From contig CAVSRC010000011.1 of the NCBI GenBank assembly GCA_963730325.1, forward strand, positions 53,844 to 117,843: a stretch of DNA of 64,000 bases, in the 5' to 3' direction. Under the pieces are notes generated by a model that saw only the letters and a program-made list of their open reading frames with translations, searched no databases and had not been told where the DNA came from. Shown piece by piece: positions 45,655 through 55,438 of the stretch. Position numbers and translations under genes: made by a program. Numbering within the stretch: the first letter of the stretch is position 1; each line of letters begins with the position of its first letter. The stretch is from CAVSRC01 sp963730325 (GTDB taxonomy: Bacteria; Pseudomonadota; Alphaproteobacteria; Rhizobiales; Kaistiaceae).

Positions 45655-48600
45655 GGATGATCTCCGCATCGCAGTTGGCGGCAACCCGCGCGATCTTGGC
45701 CTTCAGCTCCGGCGTGACCTTGACGCGGTCCACCGCGCCCGGGATGAGGCGCCCGATCTCCCTGGTCTCACCGTCGACAACGATCTTGGCCTTCTCGAAC
45801 AACTCCGGCAGGTCCTGGTAGCAGGTCTTGCAGTTGTTGCACTTGGTCAGATCCTCCTCGGCCACGCTGACCAGCGCCGCGCCGTTGCCGCCGGAAGCGG
45901 CGGGCGCCGCGGCAGCGGCCGCGGGTGCCGCTGCGGCACCCGGCATCAGCGAAGCGGCGGAGCCATTCGACGGTGCGCCGGAGGACGCCGCCAGCTCGGA
46001 CATGGCCTTGGCGATGGAGTTCGAGCGAGCTTTCGCGCTCCTCCACCACCGACTTGTACTGCGACCGCAGGGCCTCGAGTTCCGCACGGTGGCTGTCGTC
46101 CAGCCGCTCGACGTCGATGCCGGCGAGGTATTGCAGGGTGCGCCAGTACTTCCGCCGCTCCTGGACCAGATGGACCAGGGTCTGGGAGATTTCGAGCCTG
46201 ACGAGCTTCTTGTCGGCATCCGTGGCCCAGACGAACGGCGTCTTGCCGGCGCGCTCGGCCTCTGGAAGGTCGACATACTCGGCAACCTCGACGGCCTCGG
46301 CGTCATCGGCCAGTTTGCGGAACTGCTTCTTGAAGCGGGTCTCGGTCCGCGCGAAGTCGGCCGGGGTGTATGGCACCTCCTTCAGCTTGATGGCACCGTC
46401 CTCGACGTGCTCGATCGTGGTCGTTGCCCAGTCCTTGTTGATGTCCGGATTGCCGTCGAGTGCAAAGCGGCTGTGCAGATCCGGGCCGCGGCGCGGGTCG
46501 TGCACGAACACCGGGTTCATGCGGCTCTCGACCGCCATGCGGGCGTGCTGGCTGGCCGCGGCATCGGCGATGCCGTGTTCGGCCTGGCACGGCGTATAGA
46601 CGTCGAGCACCGCCGGCGCATCGTTGTGCGTCAGGTACTGCATGGTGGCATTGAGGAAGTGCCCCTGCAGCGCGGTGGTGGACTGGACCACGAAGACGTT
46701 GGGATGGAACGCCGCGATCAGGCCCAGCTCCTTGCGGGCTTCCTGCTTGCCGGCATGGGCAGCGCCGAACCGGCTCAAGTCGGAATCCTGGCCGGTGAGG
46801 CTGGCCGTGGAGGCCTGTCCGCCGGTGTTGGAGTAGACGCCGGTGTTGAGCACCATGGTCTTGATCGGTGTCGAGGTCGCCAGGACGCGCGACAGGGAAC
46901 CGAAGCCGATATCGTAGGTGGCGCCGTCGCCGCCGATCGAGAACACGGTCGGCATCAACGCCAGTTCGTCGGCGGTGAAATCGCTCCAGGCGAAGGTCCT
47001 GAAGAACTTGTCGTGAACCTGCGGATCGTATTCGTCGGCCAGTTCAAGCTTGGCCGTGCGCAGGGCGCGGATGTCCTCGGTGACCTCAGCCGCCAGACCT
47101 TCGAAGATGCCCTTGGCGACCGCCGGGCTGTCCTGGAACAGGCTGTTGACCCACGGATCGTTGTAGGGATTGAACGGGAAGGTCGAGGCGTAGACGCTCG
47201 AGCAGCCGGTGGCGTTGGCAACCACCGAGGCGGCCGGACCGTTGCCGGTGGGGCCCGTCTCGTAGTTGAACAGCCGCTTCTCGAGGGTCTTGACCGTCTT
47301 CTGGATGCGCTCGCTCCGCTCGGCGTCGTCGACCGTCGCCTGCTTGGCGTTGAGCTTGGCGACCAGGTCTTCGAGCTCGCGGATGTGCTCCCGGCGCCGC
47401 CGGTCCTGGATGGCGTGGTTGGCGCTGGTGACCAGACGGATCGCGGTAACCTCGCCGCAGCCGCGGCAGGCGCCGTGGCCGCCGGTGGTCGCATAGTAGT
47501 TGTTGCGATCCAGCATCAGGCGCTTGGTGTCGCCGTCGGGCTTGGTGGCACCGTCGACGAAGCGTGCGGGCGTGTTAGGCAGCTCGCCCAGGAACTCGAA
47601 GCGCTGCTGCAAGGTTTCGAGCAATGCCTCGTCCTGCTGGCGTTCGGTGAGGGCGTGCGGGCCGCAGACATCGATGCATTCCAGGCAGCCCGAGCATTTC
47701 CACGGATCGATGGCGACGGAATAGAGACCGCCCGAACCCGGGGTGGTCTTTTCCATGGCGTCGAAGAAGGGACGCGTCCTGGCCACCGGGAAGACGGCGA
47801 CGGCTTCCGCCAGCCTGCCGAGATTGCGGCGCAGGGTAGCGTTTTCGACGTCGAGCTTCTCCACCGCGGCGACGACCACGTCGCGGAAGGGCTTGGAATC
47901 CTTGTCCTGCCGATAGATCTCGCGGGCCGTGTCGCTAAGCGCATGGACCTGGCCGCGCAGGGCGTCGCGCTGCGGTTCGGCAAGATCGAGCTGGGCGATC
48001 GTGGCGTGCAGCAGATCGTGGATGTCGTGCACGGTGTTGGGAATAGCTGCGTCGGGACAGACCAGCGCGCATTCCATGCAGCCGGTGCACACATCCGGAT
48101 TGAACTCCGGCACGCTGCGCCGGAACAGGCCCTTGTCCTTCACGGCCGCGCTGGCGGCGGGCATGAACAGGCCGGTACCGGGAAACACCGGGGCTTCGGC
48201 GATGGTGCCGTCGCGGAAGGGTGCCGCGACGATATCGTCGAAGTATTCCGGATCGAGGAAGTTGGCGCTGGCACCCGACGCCCCCAGACGGCACATCGCC
48301 GCCGAGATCGCGGCGCTGCGCGCCTTTGCCTTGGGCGGCGTCTTTTCCGCCTCGGCAAATTCGGGCTGGTTGTATTCGACCGCGCGGGTCGCCGTGAAGG
48401 CTTCCTTGATGACCGTGAGGTTGCCTTCCACCACGGCGCCGCCCTTGGCGCCGAACTTCTTGGTGAGGTCCTTGCGGATCTTCTCGAGCATCACCTCCTG
48501 CGAGGCGCCCGATACGATGCGGTCGACATAGCCGCAGACGGCGCCGATGAAGGCGATGCCCATCATGCGGGTCTCAAGTTCCGGCGTCGGCGCATGCGGC

Positions 48601-50654
48601 TTGGCGACCGCGAAGCCGTCGATGACGAAGAGCTTGATCTTGCGGTCGCGAATGGTCTTGCGCGCGGCCGGCGGCAGTGCCTTCCACACCTCGAGAGGCG
48701 GCAGATCGGACTGCATGATGAAGGTGCCGCCTTCGACCAGTCCGCGCAGAGGATTGGAGTGCGCGAACACCTTGTGGTCGGGCGAGACAACGATCTCGAC
48801 GTCCTCGATCTCGGCGTTGGACTGCAACACCGTTTCGGGGCTCAGGGTGATGTAGTAGTTGGTCGGCGCGCCCGACTTCTCCGAACCGTATTTCGGGGCC
48901 GCCTTGGAGTGCAGATTGAGCAGCCCGGCGAGAATGTCGGTCAGGAGCTTGCCGGTGGCCATGGTGCCGTAGCCGCCAACCGAGTGGAAACGGATGCGGA
49001 AGGCGCCCTCGGGCAGAAGGTTCGGATTGGACTTGGTGTCGAGACCCATCAGCTCGGTCTCGGGATAGGCGACGCGGAGCTTGTCCTGCAGCGCGGCGAT
49101 GCGCGGCGGCGGGTTCTTGGAGAAGAACTGCGAGCCGAGATAGACGAGCGGCGTGTTGGCGCCTTCCATGTTCTCGTAGGCGGCCACCAGATGGCGCGGC
49201 TGCAGGTCGTGGGCGCCGAGGCCGAAGATCGCGGTGGTGACCTTTGGCGCGTTCTCGATCGCCGGGATGCCCGGGTGGCGAACGCCGTCGACGTTCTCGC
49301 GTGCCTTGAACAGGGTCTGGGTGACGAAGTTGGTGAGCGCCAGCACATCGCAGCGCTCGAGCACCGTCACCGCCTTCTTGCCCTTCAGGACCGCGGCCAC
49401 CTCGGCCTCGGGGAACGGCTGCAACAGCTTGACGGAGATGACGCCGACCTTCTTGCCCTGGCTGCGCAGGTATTTGGCGACCGCCTGGACGTCGTCGGTG
49501 ACGGAACCCAGACCGATCATCACGGTCTCGGCATCGTCGCAGAAATAGGTCTTGATCGGTGCGTATTCGCGGCCGGTCAGCGCGGAGTATTCCTCCATCG
49601 CCTCGCGGGCAAAGCGCGGTACGTCGCGCACAAAGTGGGTGCGATGGTCGGCGGAGCCGGCCTGGAAGTCGGGCTGGTTCTGCACTGCGCCGGTGAGGCC
49701 GGGATTGTGTACGTCGACCAGAGCCGGGACGCGCTGACGGGTGCCCTTCTCATAGGCGTTGACCCACTGGCGGCGCCACTGGCCGCGCAGCTCCTCGGGG
49801 ATCCAGGCCAGCGTCTCGTCGACCAGCGTGCCGTCATTGTCCTTCTCGACCGCATCGGCCCGCTCGTCGAGAAACGCCTCGAGCGCCGTGACATCGCCCG
49901 GCACCAGATCGTCGCGATGCTTCGTCAGGTAATGCTTGAGCTGGTAGACGCGCCCCTTGGCACCGAACAGGATCTCCTGCGCCACGGTCGGGCATTTGAT
50001 GCGCCCGGACGGGTCGCCGAGGAACTGCTTGAGCAATTCAGGCTCGGGCATCAGCGCTTCGGACAGCATGTGGCTGGTGGTGAAGCCGTCCATCGCGTTG
50101 GTCACGGGGATCAGCGACTGGGCCGCAACCTTGTAGGAGATCGCCGCCAGGTCGGCGGCTTCCTGCGGGTTGGAGCCGAACATGATGGTGTAGCCGGACT
50201 GCAGGAGGGCGTAGACGTCGTCATGGCCGGCCATGACGTTGAGGGAGTGCTTGGAGACGACGCGGGCGGCGACCTGAAGCACGAAACCGCCGACACGCTT
50301 GCCGACGGTCACGTAATGCGATTCGAGGCCGTAGAGGATGCCCTGGCTCGACGAGGCGTTGGAAATGTATTTGCCGCCGGTGAGCGCGGCGCCGAGGGCG
50401 CCGGACTGGGCGGAATGCTCGCCTTCGGGCTCGAAGAAGAACGGGTGCTTGCCCCAGACATTGGTTCCGCCGGTGGCGCGGAACGCCTCATAAATCTCTG
50501 AAATCTCGGTAGAGGGCGTGATCGGATAGCCGATCACCCCGCCGCAAACATGGCCCATCACTTGCGCGACGGCACCATTGCCATGGATAACGCCGGGAAT
50601 GCCGGGAAATACAGGGGTTTTCAGGAGCGTGTCGGTCTTTGTGTGCTTGTTCAT
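45647..50654 (-). CDS. nifJ: Single-chain pyruvate/2-oxoacid:ferredoxin oxidoreductase, frameshift near the 3' end
   Basis: About 1668 residues if one base is removed at 46022; uncorrected, the main frame runs on to 45768 with a meaningless tail. Order: alpha/TPP-pyrimidine domain (GNGAVAQVMGHVCGG near 25; YPITPSTEISEIYEAF), gamma domain (VGGYGTMATGKLL near 556), two ferredoxin motifs (CTGCMECALVC near 855, CSGCLECIDVC near 983), then beta/TPP domain (HGACRGCGEV near 1058; GGDGATYDIG near 1240). The C-terminus, in the shifted frame, adds an Ala-rich linker and a half-ferredoxin, KCNNCKTCYQDLPELF. Classical NifJ has about 1170-1200 residues; here a coiled-coil insertion precedes the TPP site and the C-terminal module is extra. 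It converts pyruvate or another 2-oxoacid to acyl-CoA, CO2 and reduced ferredoxin. It is coupled to the Nfn-like gene. Confidence 0.85.
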
Positions 50655-51452
50655 CGTCTCTGCCCATTGAGCTGGCCGACGTGAAGCGACAGCATCCGAC
50701 CACGACGGCGTCGGGGCGCACTCTCCCTCAAAAAAATGCGGCGCAATATCGAATAGATCAAAAAGGCGATGTTTTCGGAGGCGCTAAAACGGGCGCCGCC
50801 CGTGGGCCCGTTGCCTGTCAATTTCGATATAGCATGTCGTCCGAAACAGTATCTTCGCCGGTATCAGGTTTATCTAATTAAACCAACTGGTTCAATATTC
50901 CCCTGTCGATTAGCCAATCGAGCAACAAAAATCGCAAGTCTATCGGAATTGGAGCCAAGACATCTGTCGTGCTGGCTTGTTGCGACCCTCGATATCTTTC
51001 GAACTTTGCGACGGGCAGCGATACCTGCGTCTTGCGAAAGTATCCAATTCTACCCTGGGGCGCTCCCCGTCACTCCCACTCGATTATTCTCGTTGGATTT
51101 AGCGCGTTGATTAAGGACGAAAAATTGTGATTCCCCTCAAGAAATTCCGTCACCCAATCCGTCAGAGAACTGGGGCTCCTGATCTCAAGGGGGAATTTAA
51201 GGCGTATCCAAATTTCTTGCTTTCGCCGACCATTGATATCGATCGGTCGGTCTTTGCGAACTCGCCTGCCGCTCGGAACAGCGTGTATCCTGGGAAAGGT
51301 GCCGTCAGCCTCCGGTGATGGCCACTGGTGGTCCCGCTTATTTCCAGGGGCTTCGGTTGCTGAGCCATACCCGGTTCCGAAGCGCGCACTCGGCTCTATT
51401 TGTCGTGCCGCGCCACACGCCGTCGATGTTCGCTTCGCGCCAGAAGCGTCGC
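50655..51452. other. Atypical intergenic region upstream of the nifJ-like gene
   Basis: A 798-base stretch with visibly lower GC (near half over 50860-51120) than its surroundings. The right-hand promoter of the nifJ-like gene must lie near 50655-50850, but no convincing FNR box or -35/-10 pair was found. Short open frames on both strands between 50770 and 51320 match nothing I know. The region holds the att-like site at 51070. It may be the remains of an integrated element. Confidence 0.6.
51070..51084 (-). other. att-like copy of the guaA 3' end
   Basis: TCACTCCCACTCGAT is identical to the last 15 bases of guaA (53854-53868, read on plus) and of its degenerate copy (53196-53210). Read on the minus strand the region ends in ...IIEWE and a stop, like the GuaA ending ...GTIEWE, with 8 of the next 12 bases also matching. 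Such direct repeats of a gene's 3' end are what site-specific integration leaves behind. Confidence 0.55.
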
Positions 51453-52298
51453 CTAAATCACCCCTGCAGCCCAGCCAACGCGTCGACGACGGCCCGACAC
51501 CCGACGCGAACCGCTCTCATGCGCAATGTTGCTAAGGTACTTTGCCGGGGGCTTGCCGAGCGCCTTCTTGAACATTGTGATGAAGGATGCAACCGACCCG
51601 TAGCCGAGATCTGCCGAGACCTGTTGAACTGTTGCGCCGTTGGACAATTCGCGTATCGCGACCATCAGATGCAGCTGTTGCCGCCAGCGCCCGAAGGTCA
51701 ATCCTGTCTCCTGAACTACCAGGCGCCGTAGGCTGCTCTCGCTCATCGCAACACGACGAGCCCAAAGGCCCAACGTCGCGCGGTCGGCGGGATTGGCTGA
51801 CAGTGCGTTCACTATGATGGCGAGGCGTGGCTCGGCGGAAACCGGCAGATGGAGCTGTTGCACAGGCATAAGCGGCAATTGGGCAAGGAGTACCGCGATC
51901 ATGAGGTCGTTGGCCTCATTCGCGTCCTCACCGTCGGCAAGTTCAATGATCAGTTCGCGCAGCAGCGGCGAAATTGAGAGGGTGCAGCATCGGTCCGGAA
52001 GTTTGACCGCATTTGGCTCAAGGTAGACGAAGATGAGCCTGGCATTGGCCGTTGCAATATTGCTGTGCGCCAGGCCGCCTGGAATCCACACCGCGCAATG
52101 TGGCGGCACCATCCACAAGCCATCTGGAATGCGACATGTGACGCTTCCCGCCAGCGCGAAAACGAGTTGCCCCTTGCGGTGCTGATGGTCGGGAACTTCC
52201 GTTCTCGTTTGGCCGACGTCGACCCGCACGGACAGCGCTGGGGTGGCGATCTGGTCAACATCCAAATCCGTCCACGGGTATCGAAGGGCTTGCCGCAC
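51453..52298 (-). CDS. AraC family transcriptional regulator
   Basis: A 281-residue regulator. The N-terminal cupin-type sensor (HQHRKGQLVFALAGSVTC, then VPPHCAVWIPGGLAHS) is followed by two helix-turn-helix motifs at the C-terminus (LGLWARRVAMSESSLRRLVVQ; VQQVSADLGYGSVASFITMFKKALGKPPAKYL). The likely start is a GTG at 52298; no in-frame ATG lies nearby and no clear ribosome-binding site is seen, so the start is uncertain. It is divergent from an alpha/beta hydrolase gene, its probable target. Codon use is less GC-biased than the surroundings, which fits acquisition by transfer. Confidence 0.88.
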   Translation of the reverse strand: MRQALRYPWTDLDVDQIATPALSVRVDVGQTRTEVPDHQHRKGQLVFALAGSVTCRIPDGLWMVPPHCAVWIPGGLAHSNIATANARLIFVYLEPNAVKLPDRCCTLSISPLLRELIIELADGEDANEANDLMIAVLLAQLPLMPVQQLHLPVSAEPRLAIIVNALSANPADRATLGLWARRVAMSESSLRRLVVQETGLTFGRWRQQLHLMVAIRELSNGATVQQVSADLGYGSVASFITMFKKALGKPPAKYLSNIAHESGSRRVSGRRRRVGWAAGVI

Positions 52299-52314
52299 GT
52301 CTTGACCATTTTCA

Positions 52315-52392
52315 ATAATGAATTGTCATTATATCGAAATTCTTCCGCCACCGAAAGCGCTAGACCGTTGGGCTGCACCCAAACGGGGTGCA
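52315..52392. promoter_or_regulatory. Two inverted repeats in the divergent araC-type / hydrolase promoter region
   Basis: ATAATGA-ATTG-TCATTAT (52315-52332) and TGCACCC-AAACG-GGGTGCA (52374-52392) are both perfect seven-base-arm inverted repeats in a 116-base, AT-richer gap. The second ends 22 bases before the hydrolase start. They are candidate operators for the AraC-type protein, although that family usually binds direct repeats. Confidence 0.5.
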
Positions 52393-52414
52393 ACGTCGAC
52401 GGAGAGGTAGACTC

Positions 52415-53089
52415 ATGGCAACCGTGGTTATTGTGCCGGGCGGCTGGCATGGAGGGTGCGAGCTTGCTCCCTTCGCACGCAAGTTGCGCGCTCTCGGGCA
52501 TGAAGTGTTCACGCCAACCCTCACGGGACTGGGCGATAGATCGCACCTTGCGGCAATGCGCCCAAACCTGGACACGCATATCCAGGACGTGGCGAACGTC
52601 CTTGAATTCGAGGACCTCTCGAATGTCGTTCTGTGCGCGCATAGTTACGGTGGGATGGTGATCACAGGTGTGGCAGATCGCCTGGGCGACCGCATATCAG
52701 CGCTCGTCTATATCGACGCGCTGGTGCCGGAGGATGGCAACTCCTGGTGGCGCCTTATGAACGACTACTTCCGGGCGATCGCCATCGAGGGAGCAGACGG
52801 CGACGGCTTCGGCGTAAGGCCTCCAGCGGGGATGGACCCTCGTTGTCGGCCACACCCCTTGGCGTCATTTCTCCAGGCGATCCACCTGACTGGGCGGTGG
52901 AAGCAAGTTCGTGAAAAGCTCTTCGTCTACGCTACGGACTGGAGCGACAGCCCTTTCCCGTCGACGGTAGCCCGTCTCAGGAAATTGCCGGACTGGCGGA
53001 TCGAGGAGTTGCCCACTCGGCACAACGTCATCGCCGCCGCGCCAGATCAGTTCCTCACAATCCTGACGGCGCTTGATGCAATGAAGTGA
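52415..53089 (+). CDS. Alpha/beta hydrolase
   Basis: A 224-residue serine hydrolase of the EstC/pyrethroid-hydrolase-like group. It starts MATVVIVPGGWHGGCEL (oxyanion-hole segment), with the nucleophile elbow AHSYGGMV (Ser near 79), the strand ALVYIDALVPEDG, and a C-terminal His in LPTRHNVIAAAPDQF. GGAGAGG lies seven bases upstream of the ATG. Substrate unknown; it is probably controlled by the divergent AraC-type regulator. Base composition resembles the islet and not the core genome. Confidence 0.88.
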   Translation: MATVVIVPGGWHGGCELAPFARKLRALGHEVFTPTLTGLGDRSHLAAMRPNLDTHIQDVANVLEFEDLSNVVLCAHSYGGMVITGVADRLGDRISALVYIDALVPEDGNSWWRLMNDYFRAIAIEGADGDGFGVRPPAGMDPRCRPHPLASFLQAIHLTGRWKQVREKLFVYATDWSDSPFPSTVARLRKLPDWRIEELPTRHNVIAAAPDQFLTILTALDAMK

Positions 53090-53193
53090 TCGTGACGGCC
53101 GCCCAAGGTGTTACAACGTCAATCGACACCTATTGACGAATACCCCTATCCTGAAGCATGCGGCTCTAGCCGATTGCCGCCGTTTCTGCTGCC

Positions 53194-53850
53194 CCTCACT
53201 CCCACTCGATCGTTCCCGGCGGCTTCGAGGTGACGTCGTAGACGACTCGGTTGACGCCCTTCACCTCGTTGATGATGCGAGTCGCCGCCCTGCCGAGGAA
53301 CTCCATGTCGAAGTGGTAGAAATCGGCCGTCATGCCGTCGGTCGAGGTGACCGCGCGCAGGGCCAGGACGTGTCGTATGTACGCCGTCGCCCATGACGCC
53401 GACCGTCTGCACCGGCAGCAGAACCGCGAAAGCCTGCCAGATGGCGTCGTAGAGGCCGGCGCGGCGGATCTCGTCGAGATAGACGGCGTCGGCCTTGCGC
53501 AGGATCTCGAGCTTCTCGCGGGTGACACGGCGCCGGGAACGCGGATGGCGAGCCCCGGCCCGGGGAACGGATGGCGCCGACGAAGGCTTCCGGCAGGCCA
53601 AGCTCGCGCCGAGCGCCTGACCTCGTCCTTGAACAGCTCGCGCAAGCGGCTCGACCAGCTTCATGTTCATGCGCTCGGCAGGCCGCCGACATTGTGTGCG
53701 ACTTGTGGTGACCGAGGGCCCGCCGGTGAACGAGACGCTCTCGATCACGTCCGGGTAGAGCGTGCTGGGCGAGGAATCGGCGCCGCCGACTTTTCGCTCC
53801 CGACACGTCGATAAGGCGCGCTCCGCGCCAGAGCGCCGCGCTTCCCGACG
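53194..53850 (-). pseudogene. Degenerate copy of the guaA 3' part
   Basis: This stretch repeats about 0.65 kb of guaA (intact equivalent 53852 to about 54510) in the same orientation. The first 96 bases are identical. Further on there are scattered substitutions, partly synonymous, and many one-base deletions at short runs (for example near 53373, 53386, 53568 and 53614), which break the frame repeatedly. It fades out near 53800-53850. It has no start and cannot make a protein beyond a short C-terminal piece. It arose by duplication or by integration at the guaA 3' end, or is a low-quality assembly duplication. Confidence 0.8.
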
Positions 53851-53853
53851 ACC

Positions 53854-55401
53854 TCACTCCCACTCGATCGTTCCCGGCGGCTTCGAGGTGACGTCGTAGA
53901 CGACTCGGTTGACGCCCTTCACCTCGTTGATGATGCGAGTCGCCGCCCGGCCGAGGAACTCCATGTCGAAGTGGTAGAAATCGGCCGTCATCCCGTCAGT
54001 GGATGTCACTGCACGCAGGGCCAGGACGTGGTCGTATGTACGCCCGTCGCCCATGACGCCGACCGTCTGCACCGGCAGCAGAACCGCGAAAGCCTGCCAG
54101 ATGGCATCGTAGAGGCCGGCGCGGCGGATCTCGTCGAGATAGACGGCGTCGGCCTTGCGCAGGATCTCGAGCTTCTCGCGGGACACGGCGCCGGGAACGC
54201 GGATGGCGAGCCCCGGCCCGGGGAACGGGTGGCGTCCGACGAAGGCTTCCGGCAGGCCAAGCTCGCGGCCGAGCGCCCTGACCTCGTCCTTGAAGAGCTC
54301 GCGCAGCGGCTCGACCAGCTTCATGTTCATGCGCTCGGGCAGGCCGCCGACATTGTGGTGCGACTTGATGGTGACCGAGGGCCCGCCGGTGAAGGAGACG
54401 CTCTCGATCACGTCGGGATAGAGCGTGCCCTGCGCCAGGAAATCGGCGCCGCCGACCTTCTTCGCCTCCTCCTCGAAGACGTCGATGAACAGGCGGCCGA
54501 TGGTCTTGCGCTTCAGCTCCGGGTCGGAGATGCCCTCCAGCTCGCCGATGAAGCGGTCGCTGGCGTCGACGTGGACGAGCGGGATGTTGTAGTGGCCGCG
54601 GAAGAGACCGACGACCTCGAAGGCCTCGTTCAGACGCATGAGGCCATGATCGACCAGGATGCAGGTGAGCTGGTCGCCGATCGCCTCATGGAGCAGCACC
54701 GCGGCGACGGTGGAATCGACGCCGCCGGAGAGACCGCAGATCACCCTGCCCTTGCCGACCTGCTCGCGAATCCGCGCTATCGCCTGGTCGCGGAAGGCGG
54801 CCATCGACCAGTCGCCGGCACACCCGGCAATGCGGTGGACGAAATTGGACAAGAGCCGCGCGCCGTCCGGCGTATGGACGACTTCCGGGTGGAACTGGAG
54901 GGCGTAGAAGCGCCGCTTCTCGTCGGCGATCATGGCGACGGGGGCGCCCTCCGACGCGCCGATGACGGAGAAGCCGGGCGGCAGCCTGGTCACCCGGTCG
55001 CCGTGGCTCATCCACACCTGATGGCGCTCGCCCGGCTGCCAGACACCGTCGGTCAGCGCCGACTTGTGCTTGACCTCGACCATGGCGCGGCCGAACTCGC
55101 GATGATGCTCACCCTCGACCTTGCCGCCGAGTTGATGGGCCATCAGCTGCTCGCCGTAGCAGATGCCGAGGATGGGAACGCCGGCCTCGTAGACGGACAT
55201 GGGCGGTGCGGGTGCGTCCTTTTCCAGCACCGAAGTGGGGCCGCCGGAGAAGATGATCGCCTTCGGCTTGAGCCGGGCCATCCCCTCCTCGGCCTTGGAA
55301 AACGGCACGATCTCGCTATAGACGCCCGCCTCGCGGACGCGCCGCGCGATGAGCTGGGTTACCTGGCTGCCGAAGTCGATGATGAGGACGGTGTCGGTCA
55401 T
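53854..55401 (-). CDS. guaA: GMP synthase (glutamine-hydrolysing)
   Basis: A 515-residue enzyme, XMP to GMP. The class I amidotransferase domain has its nucleophile in ILGICYGEQL and His/Glu in LQFHPEVVHT. The ATP-pyrophosphatase domain has the PP-loop GLSGGVDSTVAA, and the dimerisation domain ends in the invariant KPPGTIEWE. The start MTDTVLIIDFGSQ was chosen over longer frames. It lies 37 bases downstream of the MTA/SAH-nucleosidase-like gene. Codons near 53990-54015 differ from the degenerate copy by clustered synonymous changes, and the intact gene is the less GC-rich of the two there. Confidence 0.96.
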   Translation of the reverse strand: MTDTVLIIDFGSQVTQLIARRVREAGVYSEIVPFSKAEEGMARLKPKAIIFSGGPTSVLEKDAPAPPMSVYEAGVPILGICYGEQLMAHQLGGKVEGEHHREFGRAMVEVKHKSALTDGVWQPGERHQVWMSHGDRVTRLPPGFSVIGASEGAPVAMIADEKRRFYALQFHPEVVHTPDGARLLSNFVHRIAGCAGDWSMAAFRDQAIARIREQVGKGRVICGLSGGVDSTVAAVLLHEAIGDQLTCILVDHGLMRLNEAFEVVGLFRGHYNIPLVHVDASDRFIGELEGISDPELKRKTIGRLFIDVFEEEAKKVGGADFLAQGTLYPDVIESVSFTGGPSVTIKSHHNVGGLPERMNMKLVEPLRELFKDEVRALGRELGLPEAFVGRHPFPGPGLAIRVPGAVSREKLEILRKADAVYLDEIRRAGLYDAIWQAFAVLLPVQTVGVMGDGRTYDHVLALRAVTSTDGMTADFYHFDMEFLGRAATRIINEVKGVNRVVYDVTSKPPGTIEWE

Positions 55402-55438
55402 GGCCCCGATTAGCCGAGTCCTTTCGGGCCGGCAATCG

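Noticed and set aside
42736..45660. A frame of over 970 codons antisense to the Nfn-like fusion
   Set aside because: Same reasoning; His/Arg/Asp/Leu-rich with no recognisable domain.
45647..46003. The C-terminal ferredoxin-like module of the PFOR as a separate gene starting at the ATG at 46001-46003
   Set aside because: No ribosome-binding site precedes it, and the sequence joins smoothly to the upstream frame when one base is removed, so a frameshift is the simpler reading.
45828..50501. A frame of over 1500 codons antisense to the nifJ-like gene
   Set aside because: Composition is typical of antisense shadows in high-GC genomes; no domain is present, and the minus strand encodes a full PFOR.
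50740..50790. Possible FNR box (TTGAT...) upstream of the nifJ-like gene
   Set aside because: Only one half-site fits TTGAT-N4-ATCAA; the second half (TCGAT) does not, so anaerobic control is not supported by this sequence.
50769..51320. Short open frames in the low-GC stretch as genes
   Set aside because: No ribosome-binding sites, no known domains, and they overlap the att-like site; left as unresolved.
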